NCBI RefSeq assembly: GCF_022539665.2
Contig: NC_081340.1
Coordinates: forward strand, 6,323,357 to 6,387,356
Length of the DNA stretch: 64,000 bases
Direction: 5' to 3'
Source: Daphnia carinata
Taxonomy: Eukaryota; Arthropoda; Branchiopoda; Diplostraca; Daphniidae
The translations under genes were made by a program, and so were the position numbers. The notes beneath the pieces are model-generated. The model did not search any database and was not told the origin of the DNA. It was given only the letters and a program-made list of their open reading frames with translations. This document shows positions 40,151 through 52,794 of this stretch, piece by piece; the stretch's first letter is position 1; every line of letters starts with the position of its first letter.

Positions 40151-40720
40151 ACAAAATGCAAATTTACACATATAAAAAACAAAAACTTGTTGGAAAGGGA
40201 AAGAGAACAGGGCTTCCACTATGTTGGACCAGACCACACACATAGCACAACGTATCAAGTTATTCAAGTGACTGATGCAAACAGTCTGTCTTATAATCAT
40301 TTTTTTTTTCCTTCTTTGTGTTCGCCAGGCAGCTCAATTATTATGTATGCAGTGACTCCGAATCTTTTTCATTATTGTACCATATAGTTTCAACACAATT
40401 GATAATATCTTTCTAGTCTGTTATTTGTTGGGTGGTCGACACATTTGCTGCTACATCGCGATTGAAGTGTGATTCGTTCAAATTAAGTTTTTCTTTATTC
40501 GTCCTTTTTTCTTACCAAATTTTGATTTGAAAAAGGAATGAAATATTTTACCTACCCATATTTTGTGTCTTAATCTTGTACAAGATAATAAATGGTGAGC
40601 TTGTCTTCACATGTATTGGAAAAGAAAAAAGAAAACAAAATTTTTTACTTCCCAATTACCGATTGTAAAATTAGTTTTCATTCCTGTTGCATGAAGGAAT
40701 ATGAAGAGTCTGTTGTATTT
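40151..40720. terminator. Convergent 3' region between BCAR1 and ZC3H15
   Basis: A plus-strand AATAAA at 40587-40592 is the best candidate to end BCAR1, and a minus-strand AATAAA (TTTATT at 40494-40499) is a candidate to end ZC3H15. If both are used, the two 3' UTRs overlap by more than 100 nt on opposite strands. Confidence 0.4.
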
Positions 40721-42482
40721 TTAGTCGTTGACGTCCAGTTCCTCCAGTTCATCTTCGAGGTCGTCAAGATCGTCTTCATCTGCAAACAGGTTTTCGTCAA
40801 TAGGTACGCCACCCGCTGCTTCATCAAGACATTCGGCATCGCCATTTTTAGTCGACTCTTCAACATCCACGAGTTGATACTCACGGGAGGCAGGAGCCAC
40901 TGTGCCTGAGCCATCAACGTCAGTGCCTACGCAGGCAAGAGCGTTCAGATCCAACTCACGGTACTGCTGTTAGATTTAGAGAACAATTAACACACCTGTT
41001 TACACAACAAAAATTAAACTCAATACCACTTCACTGTCTTCCTCCTCGTTGGGAAGATTAGCCGTATCAAAGGCTTCATCACCATCCTCCATATTGTCAT
41101 CCCGGGCTAAATCGGGATTGAAGGTAAACATCTCGCGACCGGAAATCTATGAATGATAAACATTGACACGTCAGCTTAAAACGTTCTAGAACAGTAAAGA
41201 AAAACGCTACGTACACCAACAGATCTTCCGGCCTTGAAAGCTGCTTGCTTGCGAGTATTTTCCTTGTTACTGGACTCTTCACGTTCGCGTAATTTTCGTT
41301 TTTTCCACGCCAAGAAAGTCTCAAGCGTTACTTTGGTCTGCTTGGGTCCCAGAGCAGCACGTTCCTTTTCAATTAAGTCTTCTAGCGAAATTTCGTCTTT
41401 CTTCTCCTCTTTTTTCTTGTCCTGGTTATTAAATAAAAACATGCACATTAATTATTGTTCAACTTAAGTCTCCTAAACGACAGTATTAACCTTCTTCAAA
41501 ACGAATCCGGGTGGAAGCGCGTGACGGTAAATGCAGGATTCGCCTGAAGGGCACTGCCAAAACCAACCGTATTTATTCTTCTCCACGGCGTCTAAGAAGT
41601 GCTTGCAAATCTGCATTCAAAGAAAAGCATGATACCGTTCAGAATTAAATATGCTCTCAAGCATACAGATTAATACATTACGATATCTGTTTTCGTCTTT
41701 TTCTTGTCGGCTTCAGCGTGTTTCTTCTCGACAACTTCTTTGAGTTTTTCTTCATCCCAATCCTCCGAAGTTCCGTCTTGACCATCATCTCGAACGTCGC
41801 AATACAAGCTTCTCTTTTCAGCTTTGCGTTCAATTTCCAAGTCGTGGGAAAACTTGCAACGATCACCTTTCCCACAAGTTCCTGGTAACAAGAATAAAAA
41901 ATTATTAATGAGTTGTCAGGAAACCTTGTATAAAATTACAAAGCTTCACCTTGCTTGAAAAACGCACACAGAATCGATTTCGGATCTGCTCCTTTTTCCA
42001 CTTTTTGTACAGGTTGCACAGGCTTGAAGAGATCTTGCATTTCCTTTTGTGCTTTCAATTCAGCCTCTTTCTTTTCCTTCTGCAACCTCTTTTCATCTTC
42101 AAGTTTTTTTGCTGCAGCAGTACCACCACTTTTCACTTGCTGTTGCACTTGGGCAATGAACTTTTGATTTTTTCCACCCTTCTTGTTTTTCAACCCAAAT
42201 GTTTTATCCTGCCAAAATAATAGTTGAAACCAAATTCAATAACCTTGTCCTACTATATTTATGAACATACACAAGATGGTATCTAGACAACCAAAAAGTT
42301 TATATATGTTCATAAGCTCATATATCAAAACTGACAATGAAGCAAATGGAAACTATGTCGGCACGTATTAACCATGTTGTTAGGTATGAAACCTTTTACT
42401 GATGTCTTACCTCAATGATTTTTTCTTTTTTCTTGTTTTCAACTTTTGCTTTACTAGCGCCAGAGTTCGTTTTTGGCCCCAT
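40721..42482 (-). CDS. ZC3H15: Zinc finger CCCH domain-containing protein 15 (DRG family regulatory protein 1)
   Basis: Seven minus-strand exons join in phase: 42482-42411, 42208-41950, 41881-41682, 41610-41491, 41421-41215, 41146-41027, 40966-40721, 407 residues (human 426). It starts [20 protein letters not shown], a Lys-rich N-terminus. Two CCCH zinc fingers follow: [19 protein letters not shown], split by an intron, and a second from [19 protein letters not shown] through [11 protein letters not shown]. The family's central helix ([25 protein letters not shown]) and the ISGREMF block are present, then an acidic tail. ZC3H15 binds and stabilises the translation GTPase DRG1 in the cytoplasm. 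The gene is divergent from the ABCG transporter and convergent with BCAR1. Confidence 0.95.
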
Positions 42483-43306
42483 TGTATGTCAAAATGATTG
42501 GCACTACTTCGAAGACCAATAAATAGTGCAGTAAAAAAAGATTTCCACGAGAAATCAACCACACGGTTAGCAAAAGCAGACAAATGTCGGAAAGAATCAC
42601 AGGGGAAATAGAGAACTAGCTGCCATCTTGCGGCCGTGATTTTAAAAACTTTAAAACGATTTCTTTTTGTCATTGAAAATTGTTTTAATGTTATATTCAA
42701 GAATAATTACGCTACCATTTGCATTTAACGGTATTTTAAATCACGCAAGTCATTACCAATAAACTGATACATTGAGAGGAAAAAAGTAATGTCAGCCCCC
42801 ATAAAAATTTAGCATAGAGTTTATCCACGACGTTGCTTTTACGTTATATAATTAAGGTAAATTAGCGCCGAACGATATTGCCTCACCAGTTTTTTTCTGA
42901 ATTTAACTACGTTTTCCGTAACATCTTAACGGTGCTATTTTACCATTAAAACCGTTGTAGCCATTTCTAACGCCATGCATTTATTGTTGCATTATGGCAA
43001 AGAAACGGGCTTTTGCTTACTGTGTGTAAAATACAAAATAATAACAGTTAAAAATACTGACCTAATAATTATCTTCGAAAACTCTCAAATCAAACCAACC
43101 TTGGGTTCTATAACAGTTTTATCAGTATCCATCAGTCAATAAAGAGATATCCAAAGCGGTGCATAGGAAGATAAGCGGCATGGGTTGCGTGTTCGGTAAC
43201 GTGACTTCAGCATTCGCAAACGAGTTGCTGGTTCTTTCCGACTGCGAAATCTATTGTTAAGTAAACCTTCCAACAGAAAGGCCTATCAAGCTTTCCAAGC
43301 ACAGAA
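42483..43306. promoter_or_regulatory. Divergent intergenic region between ZC3H15 and the ABCG transporter
   Basis: About 820 bp of A/T-rich sequence separate the two start codons. No coding exon was recognised, and an antisense frame reaching to 42700 appears to be chance. Promoters for both genes are expected here. Confidence 0.5.
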
Positions 43307-46089
43307 ATGCCTGAGAAATACAAAGTTACGTCTGACGAAACGAATTTTAGAATTCCCCACGATAATTTGGCTTATAATAAAGAAATGGTACGTAACATTA
43401 TTTTGTCTAATTTTTTAAGGTTCCATTACAAAACAATAGCTTGTATCTACTCATTAACTTATGTAACCTATGACTAATGCATTTGTCTTCCCTTCACCAC
43501 TCTGCTACACGATCCTTGCTCTCAAAGTATTTGAATATTTGTTTAAATATCAGACCTGTTCCAAATAGGATGAAATAAAAAATGACAAACAATTTGGGGT
43601 AGTCCCCACAGCCCCTAATGAGACATCCCTAGAATTTTCATCGCAACATATAAAAGGAGTTTTAACAAGTCAGCCGGTGACTTACATTTGGGAAAACATC
43701 GAAGCTGAAATTGATATCGTAGAAGGGCGCTGTCGTAAGAAGCAAACTACCCACAAGCGCATCCTCGATCACGGTAGAACGGTATACATTATGCGATTGC
43801 TCAACGTAACTGACCTTTAATCTTTTTTCGTCAAGTGACTGGCGCTGTTCAGCCGGGCGAGTTTCTGGCAATCATGGGAGCAAGTGGAGCAGGAAAGACC
43901 ACACTTCTTAATTGCTTAACGTTCCGCAATACAGGTAAATTGAAGATCACTGGAACGAGACTCCTGAACGGCGCTCCAGTCAACACAGATGCTTTAGCTC
44001 GTATTTCCGGATACGTGCAACAGGATGATCTCTTCATTGGTACACTGAAAGTTGGAGAAATCTTGCGTTTCCAGGCTCTACTGCGAATGGATAAATATTT
44101 TAGCTACGAGGAAAGAATGGAAAGAGTTGAAGAAGTCATTCTGGAACTAGGACTTACCAAATGTCGCAACACGCTAGTCGGCAATCCCGAGAAAGGCATT
44201 AAAGGAATCTCGGGTGGCGAGAGGAAACGTTTGGCATTCGCTTGTGAGGTCAGCTAGCTGCAGAAAAACTGTTTAAACCTTCATATCCTGCAACTTAATT
44301 TGTCCGTTTTAATTTAGCTTCTTACGAATCCATCGCTGATGTTCTGTGATGAGCCTACGTCAGGTTTGGATTCATTTATGGCTCAGAACGTCGTCCAGGT
44401 AATTCATTTAGCTGTCAAATTAACAAATATGTGTTATCCTATTTCGAATGTTCTTTAAAGGCTTTGAAAAACCTGGCATCAGCTGGGAAAACAGTAATTT
44501 GCACAATCCATCAACCGTCTTCTGAAGTCTTTGCCATGTTTGATCGCATTCTGTTAATGGCGGAGGGACGAACGGCTTTCCTGGGACCAATCGATGATTG
44601 CCTTCGTTTCTTTTCCTGCCACGGCATGCCATGCCCGGCAAATTACAATCCAGCCGACTTTTACATATTCAGTTTGGCTACCGTACCTGGCAAAGAAAAT
44701 GAGTCACGCAGTAAAATCAAGTATTTATGCGACGCTTACGATACTTCCGAAGCTGCAAGGCAGATCAAAGCAATTGTTCAAAAAGAAAACAGTCATTCGA
44801 CAAGACAAAATATTAACGATTCGGAAAACATCAAAAGGTCACCTTACAAAGCAAATTGGTTTCAGCAATTTTCAGCCGTTATGTGGCGGTCCTTCTTATC
44901 GGTCCTCCGGGATCCTCAGATCCTGGCGGTCAAAGCGTCTTCGTCTATTGTAAGTCGATCGATATTACCGTCCAAAAAAACATAAAATAGCGTTCGTTTC
45001 TGATCTATTTACAGTTCATCGCTCTTCTGATTGCGCTTATTTACCAAGGCCAATCAATGGATGCCAGCAGTTCTTTGAATATTCAGGGGGTCCTTTTCCT
45101 GTTTTTGACGAATGCCACTTTCGAAAACGTCTTTGCTGTCATTAACGTACGTCGCTTTTTTCATTGAATAAGTGGGCAATTTTTCAGTAACAAATATGTG
45201 CTTCTCCCAAATTCAGACTTTCTCATTCGAACTGCCGATTTTCTTACGTGAGCACTTTAATGGCATGTACCGGACGGACGTCTACTTTTTGTCCAAAACA
45301 TTCGCTGAACTGGCCATTTACATTTTCTTCCCATTCGTCGCCTTCGCCATTCCATACTACATAATCGGCTTGAATCCATTGGTAGAGCGCTTCTTTATTG
45401 GGGCTGGAATCATTATCCTCGTAACTAACGTTGCCACTTCTTTCGGTAAATTCAAATCACATTGTTATATTCCTCTCCGGTCAGCCAACACGTAACATGG
45501 ACGTACGTTTTAAATATTTCACGATGCAGGCTACTTCGTTTCGTGCGTTGCTTCAACACCGCAAGTTGCACTGGCTATATCTGCACCAATGATTATTCCA
45601 GTGCTGCTTTTCGGTGGTTTTTTCTTGCAGAATGGCTCGGTTCCCGTTTACCTGGACTGGTTGCGTTACTTGTCTTGGTTCATGTACGGCAACGAAGCGT
45701 TATCCATTAACCAGTGGTATCACGTCGAATTCAACAATACAGATTGCCAATACGTTGGCTATAACGTCACTGCAATCAATGAGCTTGTCCCTGATGATGC
45801 TCCTGATGAAATTCTTAATTTTGTGGAAATCCTTACTGGTCTGTATACGGCTTACGAGAAAAACGTCGCATGTAGCGGAGAAGATATTCTGGAAATTTAC
45901 AACTTCAAACCCGTAAGTGCCATTCACTCCTGAACAGTAAATTTGAAAACCTGCTAATTTTCTTCTCTCATCTGCGGTTACAAACAGGAATATTTCTATC
46001 GGGATATCGCCTGCCTCGGAGGTCTTATTCTCCTATTCCGTCTATGCGCATTTTTCGCTCTACTGGGGAAAACCTACAGGAAACAATAA
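43307..46089 (+). CDS. ABC transporter G family half-transporter (White/ABCG1-like)
   Basis: Nine exons join in phase: 43307-43387, 43569-43773, 43836-44248, 44318-44398, 44461-44949, 45015-45146, 45217-45445, 45530-45912, 45988-46089, 704 residues, a normal ABCG half-transporter length. The ATP-binding domain comes first: Walker A GASGAGKT (about 110-117), signature ISGGERKR (about 221-227), Walker B LMFCDEP with catalytic Glu (about 240-246), and H-loop His in CTIHQPSS (about 277). The hydrophobic half follows, with six predicted membrane segments and a large loop before the last one containing several Cys ([16 protein letters not shown]). ABCG proteins dimerise to export lipids, sterols, pigment precursors or xenobiotics. 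The sequence is White-like ([19 protein letters not shown]), but the exact orthologue cannot be fixed by eye. Poly(A) signal candidate 46242-46247. Confidence 0.92.
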
Positions 46090-46893
46090 AACTTTAATGT
46101 GGTGTGATAACTTAAAACAGTATTTTGTAGCTTATTCGTACTGCACTTGTTCAAGCGACACCAAATATGTGATTGCAAAATTTCTTGCAGCATCAAACGC
46201 TTCTTGCTATTTTCAAATGTGTACCTAGAAAGAAGATATTCAATAAAGGAATTGTGTCGACTTTATACTACTTATTAAGAGGGAAATGTTAGTTGGAATT
46301 GCTGGTTTGGCTTTCTTTCGACTCCTTTCCGTAGTCAACGATGTGAATGCACATTTAAAGCTATAAAACGTGTTTAGGTAGACTGTAACACTGTCAGTTT
46401 TGGAAGCTCATGTTGAAACTGTGCCAGTCAACCAAATTTGGAAGGCTAAGGACTTGCTGGTATTCCCCAGAATGGAGAACACCGTTTTTTTTGGGGGTCA
46501 ATCTAGTGGAACAAAACCCCGTAAAAAAATTTGCCTCAAAAAATCAAAATCAAAATATAATAATTAAAACAAAATTTATGTAAACTACGCAGTGACATTC
46601 GTGACGAAGTGATAGTGAAGCTCTCCGTCAATTCGTTCAATATCACGAAATCGTATTGTACATGCAAATCTTATTTAAAAAATGTATGGTCTTCCTTGAA
46701 TTACCTGTCAATGGGGTTACCTTAGTTGACCATATAATTCTTTACAAGGGAAACAGCACCAGCATAGCTAACGACTTTGTTGGAAATTCACAATGGTTAC
46801 TATCGATCATTTGATTCAAATTAGTTTAAATAATTGTTTCGTCAATCCAAATGCAAGATATTGTGCTTCACAAAGATTGCTGATGACAAGGAG
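46090..46893. other. Convergent intergenic region between the ABCG transporter and the CUB gene
   Basis: It contains a plus-strand AATAAA at 46242-46247 suited to end the ABCG transcript. No other exon was recognised. Confidence 0.5.
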
Positions 46894-48308
46894 TTACTCT
46901 TTGTTAGTGATGTTGCTGGATTTAAGTCCTTCCTCATAAAACATCATCATGGCGTCGGCTATCATGGTTTTAATTTCTTGTCCGGCACTCTTTTCTTCCT
47001 CTGTTTCTGCGTTTACCTCCGAATCTTCAAAAAAATCAGGATACTCCTCCATAAAATACTGCATCAGATCTATTGTCAAAGAATAATTAGTACGGGAAAA
47101 ACATTCTGCTTGTAACAGGAAATAGATACTTTACCAGCATGATTTCCAGCTGTAAACTTTGCGGCAAATCCGTTTTCAGAAATACTTCCATCGGTAGTGA
47201 AGCTAACCAATACGACGTTGGAAGTAGACACTTGGAAGAGAACGTCAGTCCGATGATCCCCACTGATTCTTTGGAGGAGTGGAGCTCCATCATTATCCCC
47301 ATCGTAAATCTATCCATACAAATTAATATCCACTATTCAGAAACAAAGTAAACATCTGACACGATCCATTGGGGACACCCAATTTCCCTCAAAATTAGTT
47401 TTGAAGTTATTGTACCACACCATTTTAGATTTAATGTGACCTACCTGTATGACATCATAGTCTTTTTCGGTATTTACATCCAAGAATTCGAATAGAATTC
47501 TCTCTGAGTTACCCACGGTGATGAGCCATTCGCAACGCATATTGCTGTCGTAACTGAATGGGAAACTAGGAGATGCGATAAGGCCTGATGAGGATTGAAT
47601 GGCATTGAAACATGATGAAACCTATGATAAGACGTAATAAAAAAAATAATTATTATGGTAGATATCTAAGCGAAAGTAAATTTTACAGCAAAGTAGTTGG
47701 CATGAAATCCTCTGCTAGTGCCCTTGTTATTCGTGACAAAGCGAACAAGCATTTTATTGTTAGTAGATCGAATAGGACGCGGTACAGAATTTCCGCTATG
47801 GACCAAAAGCACTGGATGTTCCGTACTGTCACCATCATGGACCTATTTCGAAACAGTTAGTTATTTTCTGATGAAATTTTTGATCAGGAAGTGAATAAGA
47901 ACTTACAATGATGTAATCAAATCCAGTTTCAGTGTCGAAATCAATTAGAACTAATCTGACAGCCTTGGTGGGTTCCACTTTGATAAGCCAAACATAGTCC
48001 AATTTGTGGTTAGCTGTAGGATAGTTTGGCGACTCAAAGGAACCTGATTCTCCTGTTAGCAGCTCTCCAGATAGTATAGCCTCCACGTTAATATCCACGG
48101 ATGGGGTAGACTCTTTTGGATTAGTTAACAAACAGATTAAATTGCGAAAGAGTATACTTACCTCGATCGCAATGGAAATTTCTTATTGGTTTAAAGTTCT
48201 ACCTGACTCCTGAGTTGGTAATGCAGCCTCATCTTCAACAATATCCGAGTAGATTATCGCCACTCCTAGTAGTGACAGAGCGACGACCACGGCTCTCAGA
48301 GCGTCCAT
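46894..48308 (-). CDS. Secreted protein with two CUB domains and an acidic C-terminal tail
   Basis: Six minus-strand exons join in phase: 48308-48203, 48112-47907, 47842-47687, 47621-47445, 47309-47135, 47069-46894, 331 residues. The start MDALRAVVVALSLLGVAII is a plausible signal peptide. CUB1 (GSFESPNYPTANHKLDYVW ... VHDGDSTEHP ... GFHANYF) has the fold signatures but none of the four usual cysteines. CUB2 (SSCFNA ... NMRCEW ... IYDGDNDGAPLLQRISGDH ... NGFAAKFTA) keeps only the first disulfide pair. The tail is acidic and Met-rich (MADAMMMFYEEG-like; reads IADAMMMFYEEG). CUB domains bind proteins or sugars outside the cell, often with calcium. No protease domain is present, so this may be a stand-alone binding or structural protein. 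No specific orthologue is recognised. Confidence 0.85.
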
Positions 48309-48707
48309 GTACAATTCACAGGTACTGCTAACTGTCGTTTAAAGTTTCACTGATTCGATTGCGCAGTCATTCGTCTCGATTCAAGAAGTAAGCCACGTAG
48401 AGATAAGGGATGACAATAGCATGCTGATTGGCTGCTCAAAATGGAACTAAAATCGACGCTTTATTCGGTATTCGACGACAAAATCCATCATGCTCGTTTT
48501 CTTCATGACCAGTTTTATCGCATATATTATGACGGCATCCAAGCTGCACAATTTATCTGCTATAATTGGTACTTGGAGTACGAGGACGCAAATAACCAGC
48601 TATAATCTAATTAAAATATTAATAAGAGCACACAATTTTTAATAGATAGAGATTTGGCACACGGACGAACAGGCGGAGAGGAAGAAACAGTAAAGAATGT
48701 GTGTAGA
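48309..48707. other. Intergenic region between two minus-strand genes
   Basis: It holds the promoter of the CUB gene and the 3' end of the coiled-coil gene. No exon seen. Confidence 0.5.
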
Positions 48708-50886
48708 TCAAACAAGTGTAAACAGGGAGGTCGAGGATCGGAGTTTAGGATGAGGAACAGGAATTTCGTCCACGCAAGAACAATGCTTAACCATTTCATG
48801 CGTCGGTGAACAGCAGAATTTTGGAGGACAGCAGTTCCAATGTGGGGGGGCTGAGGGTTGGTAATTTTGGAAGCGAGCTTTACAGCTTTGTACTTGTGTT
48901 TTTACTTCTAGGACATCCAGTTCCATTTGTCTAAGAGAATGATCTAACTGGAGTCTTTGCTGTCGCTCTTCGGCGATAGTGTTCCAAAAGCCTGTCAGAT
49001 CGTCTGCCCGAATAACATTACCGTTCCTTGGATGTACCGTAGCTGTGTCACGGCCAGATCGTTCATCCGTCGATTGTAGAGGCTTTTGTATTTGACGGAC
49101 TTCAGAAAGAAGGTCCTGAAACTGATGTGTCACAGGGTTCGGGAAATCCATAAGCTTTAGGGTAAATTTCGGAATAAGTTACCTGAGACCAAGGGAATTG
49201 CTGGCTATCAGGTTTAGATTCGACGTACCATCCTTGCTGGGCCGATTGTGACTTGCTTTGGGCAGATTTATGGTGAGTAAAGTGTGGCGAGCAGCTGTCA
49301 GCTCGGCCATCTATGGCATCACTGTGAAAGGATCACATATAACATCAATATCGCTATTAATAAAAAGAATATTTCGCTCGTCACAGAACGAAACCTACCC
49401 CAAAGAAGGTTGGGTATTTACACTGCGACAGTGATGGTGAAAAGGCGGTGGGGGACTAAATGGCGGTGGAGAACTTTTAAAAGAGCAATGAGTTTGTCTG
49501 TCATTTTTGTCGCCACAACTCTGAGGAATATCGGTTTGAGTTGCCGTAGTTTTTCCATTTTTACGCAACTTCTTTTCCAGCTGAGCAATTTTCTCAACGA
49601 GGACTGCATCATCGTCTCGTATTTCCGAAAGAACGCGATTTTGATTCATGATCTGTACACGTGGAATAAAACAAAACAATTAGTAGAAAATTCTAAGTCA
49701 TAATACTTATTGTTTCAAAATGCGATCAAAAGACTACCTGTTGAATGCAATTGGCATATTGTTGCTGACAATCAATTAAATCCGTTTGCAGTATGTCAAT
49801 CGTTTCGTTTTTGCAGGTTATCTGAGAGTACAAGTAGCAATAGCTTTAGATTTTGCCAAACGAATTCTTCTTTATTTAAACCATACCTCAAAGGAACAAG
49901 CACATATATCTGTTTTCGCATGCGCCATCCAACAGCTAGCTAGGCTAGGCCATATACTAGCCACATCAAACACCATTAGCATTTCAATAAATGAGTTAAT
50001 GAATAAAAAGTTGATGCAGGCATAACGATACGAAATTCCCCATCAATGCATTCCAACATCCAAATGAAAAGACATTTGTAATATTAAAACTACATTGGGT
50101 GGTCGATTTAGCCGCATATAGAAATCCTTACATTATTCATTACGTTATACTGTGGATGAAATGTTATTTCAAAATCACCCTTCACGATCTAGCAACGTAC
50201 ATTTAGAAATGTCTTCAAATATTATTCATGCTAGCAAGCAATTTTTCCCTTTTTTTTCAATTTGAGATTCAAAAAGCTTGAGAAAACAGGTTCTTCTATA
50301 AATGTCTTCCTGACAACTTGTTATGTAGAGAAAAAATGTATCCCAACCTATCTCAAAATGAGATATTCATAACCCAGCAATATGTTCATGCGTAATGGGA
50401 CGAAACATGCCTGCATATACCTCCACCTCTGAAGTTCTCTTTAGATCTTCTAATTCCTTTTGGTTTGCCTTTAAAGCATCTTGAAGCTGTTTGATAGTTA
50501 CTTGTTGAGTTGATATCTGTCAAGAACAGTTTCAAGTGTCAATATGATTCCTGACATTTAATTATGAGTGTAATACTCATACAAGTCTATTCTTCTCAGC
50601 TAGTTGAGCACGAACTGTATCAAGTTCGTACTGCAACACAGATGTATGATCAAGATGTGTGTTTAGATGTTGATGAAGATTATCAGATATTTCCTCTAGA
50701 CTTCCCATGCTTTCATCAATAGCGATCATCTAGACAAACAAATAATTATTTTATTTTCGAAAATGGTTTCATAATTAGGGATTGTAATGCTCTTACCGTA
50801 CTACAAAGGCCACTTTCTTGAGAAGATGATTTTGACTCGCACCCTTCAAATAAATCATGCTCGTTCATACCAGCTGAATCGCTCAT
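48708..50886 (-). CDS. Uncharacterised coiled-coil protein with Cys-rich C-terminus
   Basis: Seven minus-strand exons join in phase: 50886-50797, 50729-50583, 50516-50421, 49821-49738, 49652-49399, 49321-49183, 49115-48708, about 405 residues. It starts MSDSAGMNEHDLFEGCESK. Exons 2-5 are heptad-like and charged (LQYELDTVRAQLAEKNRL; VTIKQLQDALKANQKELEDL; LVEKIAQLEKKLRKNGK), predicting coiled coil. A Pro/His-rich linker follows (SSPPPFSPPPPFHHH). The last exon has another coiled segment (EERQQRLQLDHSLRQMELDV) and ends with clustered cysteines (NCCPPKFCCSP; HCSC). No catalytic motif is visible. Such a layout is common in centrosomal, ciliary or adaptor proteins, but I cannot name a family. The exon 7 acceptor is chosen between two nearby AGs (49115 or 49121). 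Confidence 0.7.
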
Positions 50887-51228
50887 AATTTTCTTTACGT
50901 CTATGGTTTTTTTTTTGTCCCCACAACCACTAGCTTATTTTAAAAATCTAAAGTAGGATTGCAATTATTATTACACTAGCTAACATCTTAGCTAAGCAGC
51001 CATGCTTTTATTGTTGCAGCTGTAACTAACTGCCGCTAGGGGTTATTTGGCGGGAAACATAAAAAAAATGGAGACATCCGATGAGACATCTTTCTGTGAG
51101 ACAATAAAACGTGTATTGTGGTAATTTGAAGAAAAATGAATAACAGCCTAGAGTGAATAAATAAAATCGATAGACTCTCTTGTGGGGGAATCAAAATACA
51201 AGTACTACTGCTAGATACTCTAGCTAAA
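50887..51228. other. Intergenic region between the coiled-coil gene and the cyclin gene
   Basis: About 340 bp, A/T-rich. It must hold the coiled-coil gene promoter and the 3' UTR of the cyclin gene. No exon seen. Confidence 0.5.
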
Positions 51229-52794
51229 TTAACAACTAGAATTCGGAAGCATTCCAATCAGTTTGTTTAAATTAACAGAACTGAACTTCTCACTTTCACT
51301 TAGACCGTAAAATTGCTTGCGGTTCGCATACTTCTTGTAAGCCCCAGAATAGGTCGACTTTCCTTCGCTGGCCTAAAGCCAATTTAAGTCAAATATTAAC
51401 ATTTACAAAAGGCCCGTACGATTTTATCAAACAAAAATACCTCAAGTATGGCTCGAATCATTTTCTTCGCCAAGGGTTCAAGCTTCTTAGGTGATGGCAA
51501 GTGTCCTGTAGCATACCCAATCGGATATGGCCATCCCATGTGCCCATCAATCATTCGCCCAGCTAGGAGGGCAGCATTAGCCAACTCGGAGGCCGGGGTT
51601 TCCACCGTCGTGATGTCATGCAGGATAGCATCCATGCAGTATGTACAGGTGTTGTAAAACTATACAGATTATAACCGATACACACAGTGACAATGAGTGA
51701 CAGGATATCATGTTTCAACGAATTTACCTCTTCGCTTTGACCGTTCTCGTCATAGAGCATCAATCGGTTAAGAAAGAAGATAGGATCGGCCACCTGAAGC
51801 TGAAAGTTAAGCATCTTTAATACGGTCTGCTCCATTCGAACGAGAATCGAAACATCTCCTTTATAACACATCAGATATAACAAATCCTGGGCCTGAAATT
51901 CAAATATCCAGAAGGTAACTATAAGAAAAAGTAAAGAATACAGCAGCAGAGGACTGACGTTAAGAGCTCTTGACTCAAGTTTTGTAGCAAGCCAGAAAAC
52001 TGCCAAGCCACATAGCTGTAACCGATTCACGCCAACTTTGAAATGTTGCAAGGTTGCGTCCAATAGCCGAACAGCTGTATGCAATGTCTCTGGCTCTAGC
52101 TTCAGATGACCCTGTAATGTCAAATATCTTAGATTTGCAGACGATTGACGCGTAGTGACAACGAGATCTTACATGAATCTCGACTATCCAGTTAACTAAT
52201 GTAGCTCGCATTTCGTTGGTAACTCGAGAGCCACAAACTGATAGATAATTTGGCGAGAAGCAATGTCGATTCTCTAGGCTCTTGGCGTACAAATACATAT
52301 CCTAAAGGTAAATAAATTATGAATTCAAATCAAATAAATTATAAAATCAAAATGAGGTACATGAGCAACTGAAGGTTGGCATAGCCATAAATCCTCTGGC
52401 TTAATACCAACTAGATTTGGAACTAATCCGGAACTTGGAACTGGATCGTCGATATCGATCACAACACAGTCTGATTTTGTTCGTCTGACGTTGTTTGGCT
52501 TTTTGCATGTAGCCGAGTTAGACGAACTTGCACTTGTGGTCACTTTACGTCGACGTTGACAAGGCTTTTTACTGCTAATGACCTTGACATTTTTCTGAGT
52601 TATGGAAGCCTGAATTGTGACAAGATATATTACAAAAAGCAAACATAAAATTTGTTATAAACTATTGGTGCTGCATGTACCTTTGATTGTGTTGAGGTGG
52701 AGCTAGTGGAAGTATTTAGTTTTAAGACGCCATTAAGTCGATGTGATCGCCTCAGTGTATCTGGTATTTCTTTTAGGGGCACCCTATTAGACAT
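51229..52794 (-). CDS. Divergent mitotic (B-type) cyclin
   Basis: Seven minus-strand exons join in phase: 52794-52681, 52609-52361, 52301-52173, 52111-51959, 51892-51728, 51659-51441, 51372-51229, 390 residues. A basic Ser-rich N-terminus (MSNRVPLKEIPDTLRRSHRL; CQRRRKV as a possible nuclear signal) precedes the cyclin box, with MRATLVNWIVEIH corresponding to the canonical MRAILVDWLVEVH. Helices LQLCGLAVFWLATKLES and VLKMLNFQLQVADPIFFLNR follow, then the second cyclin fold and C-terminal helix (SGAYKKYANRKQFYGLS). Mitotic cyclins activate CDK1 at G2/M. Identity between B, B3 or an orphan subtype is unclear: the usual KYEE after the box is replaced by KLES, and no clear RxxL destruction box was seen. 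A strong donor at 52896/52895 and an AG just before the start Met suggest a 5' UTR intron at 52795-52895. Confidence 0.85.
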
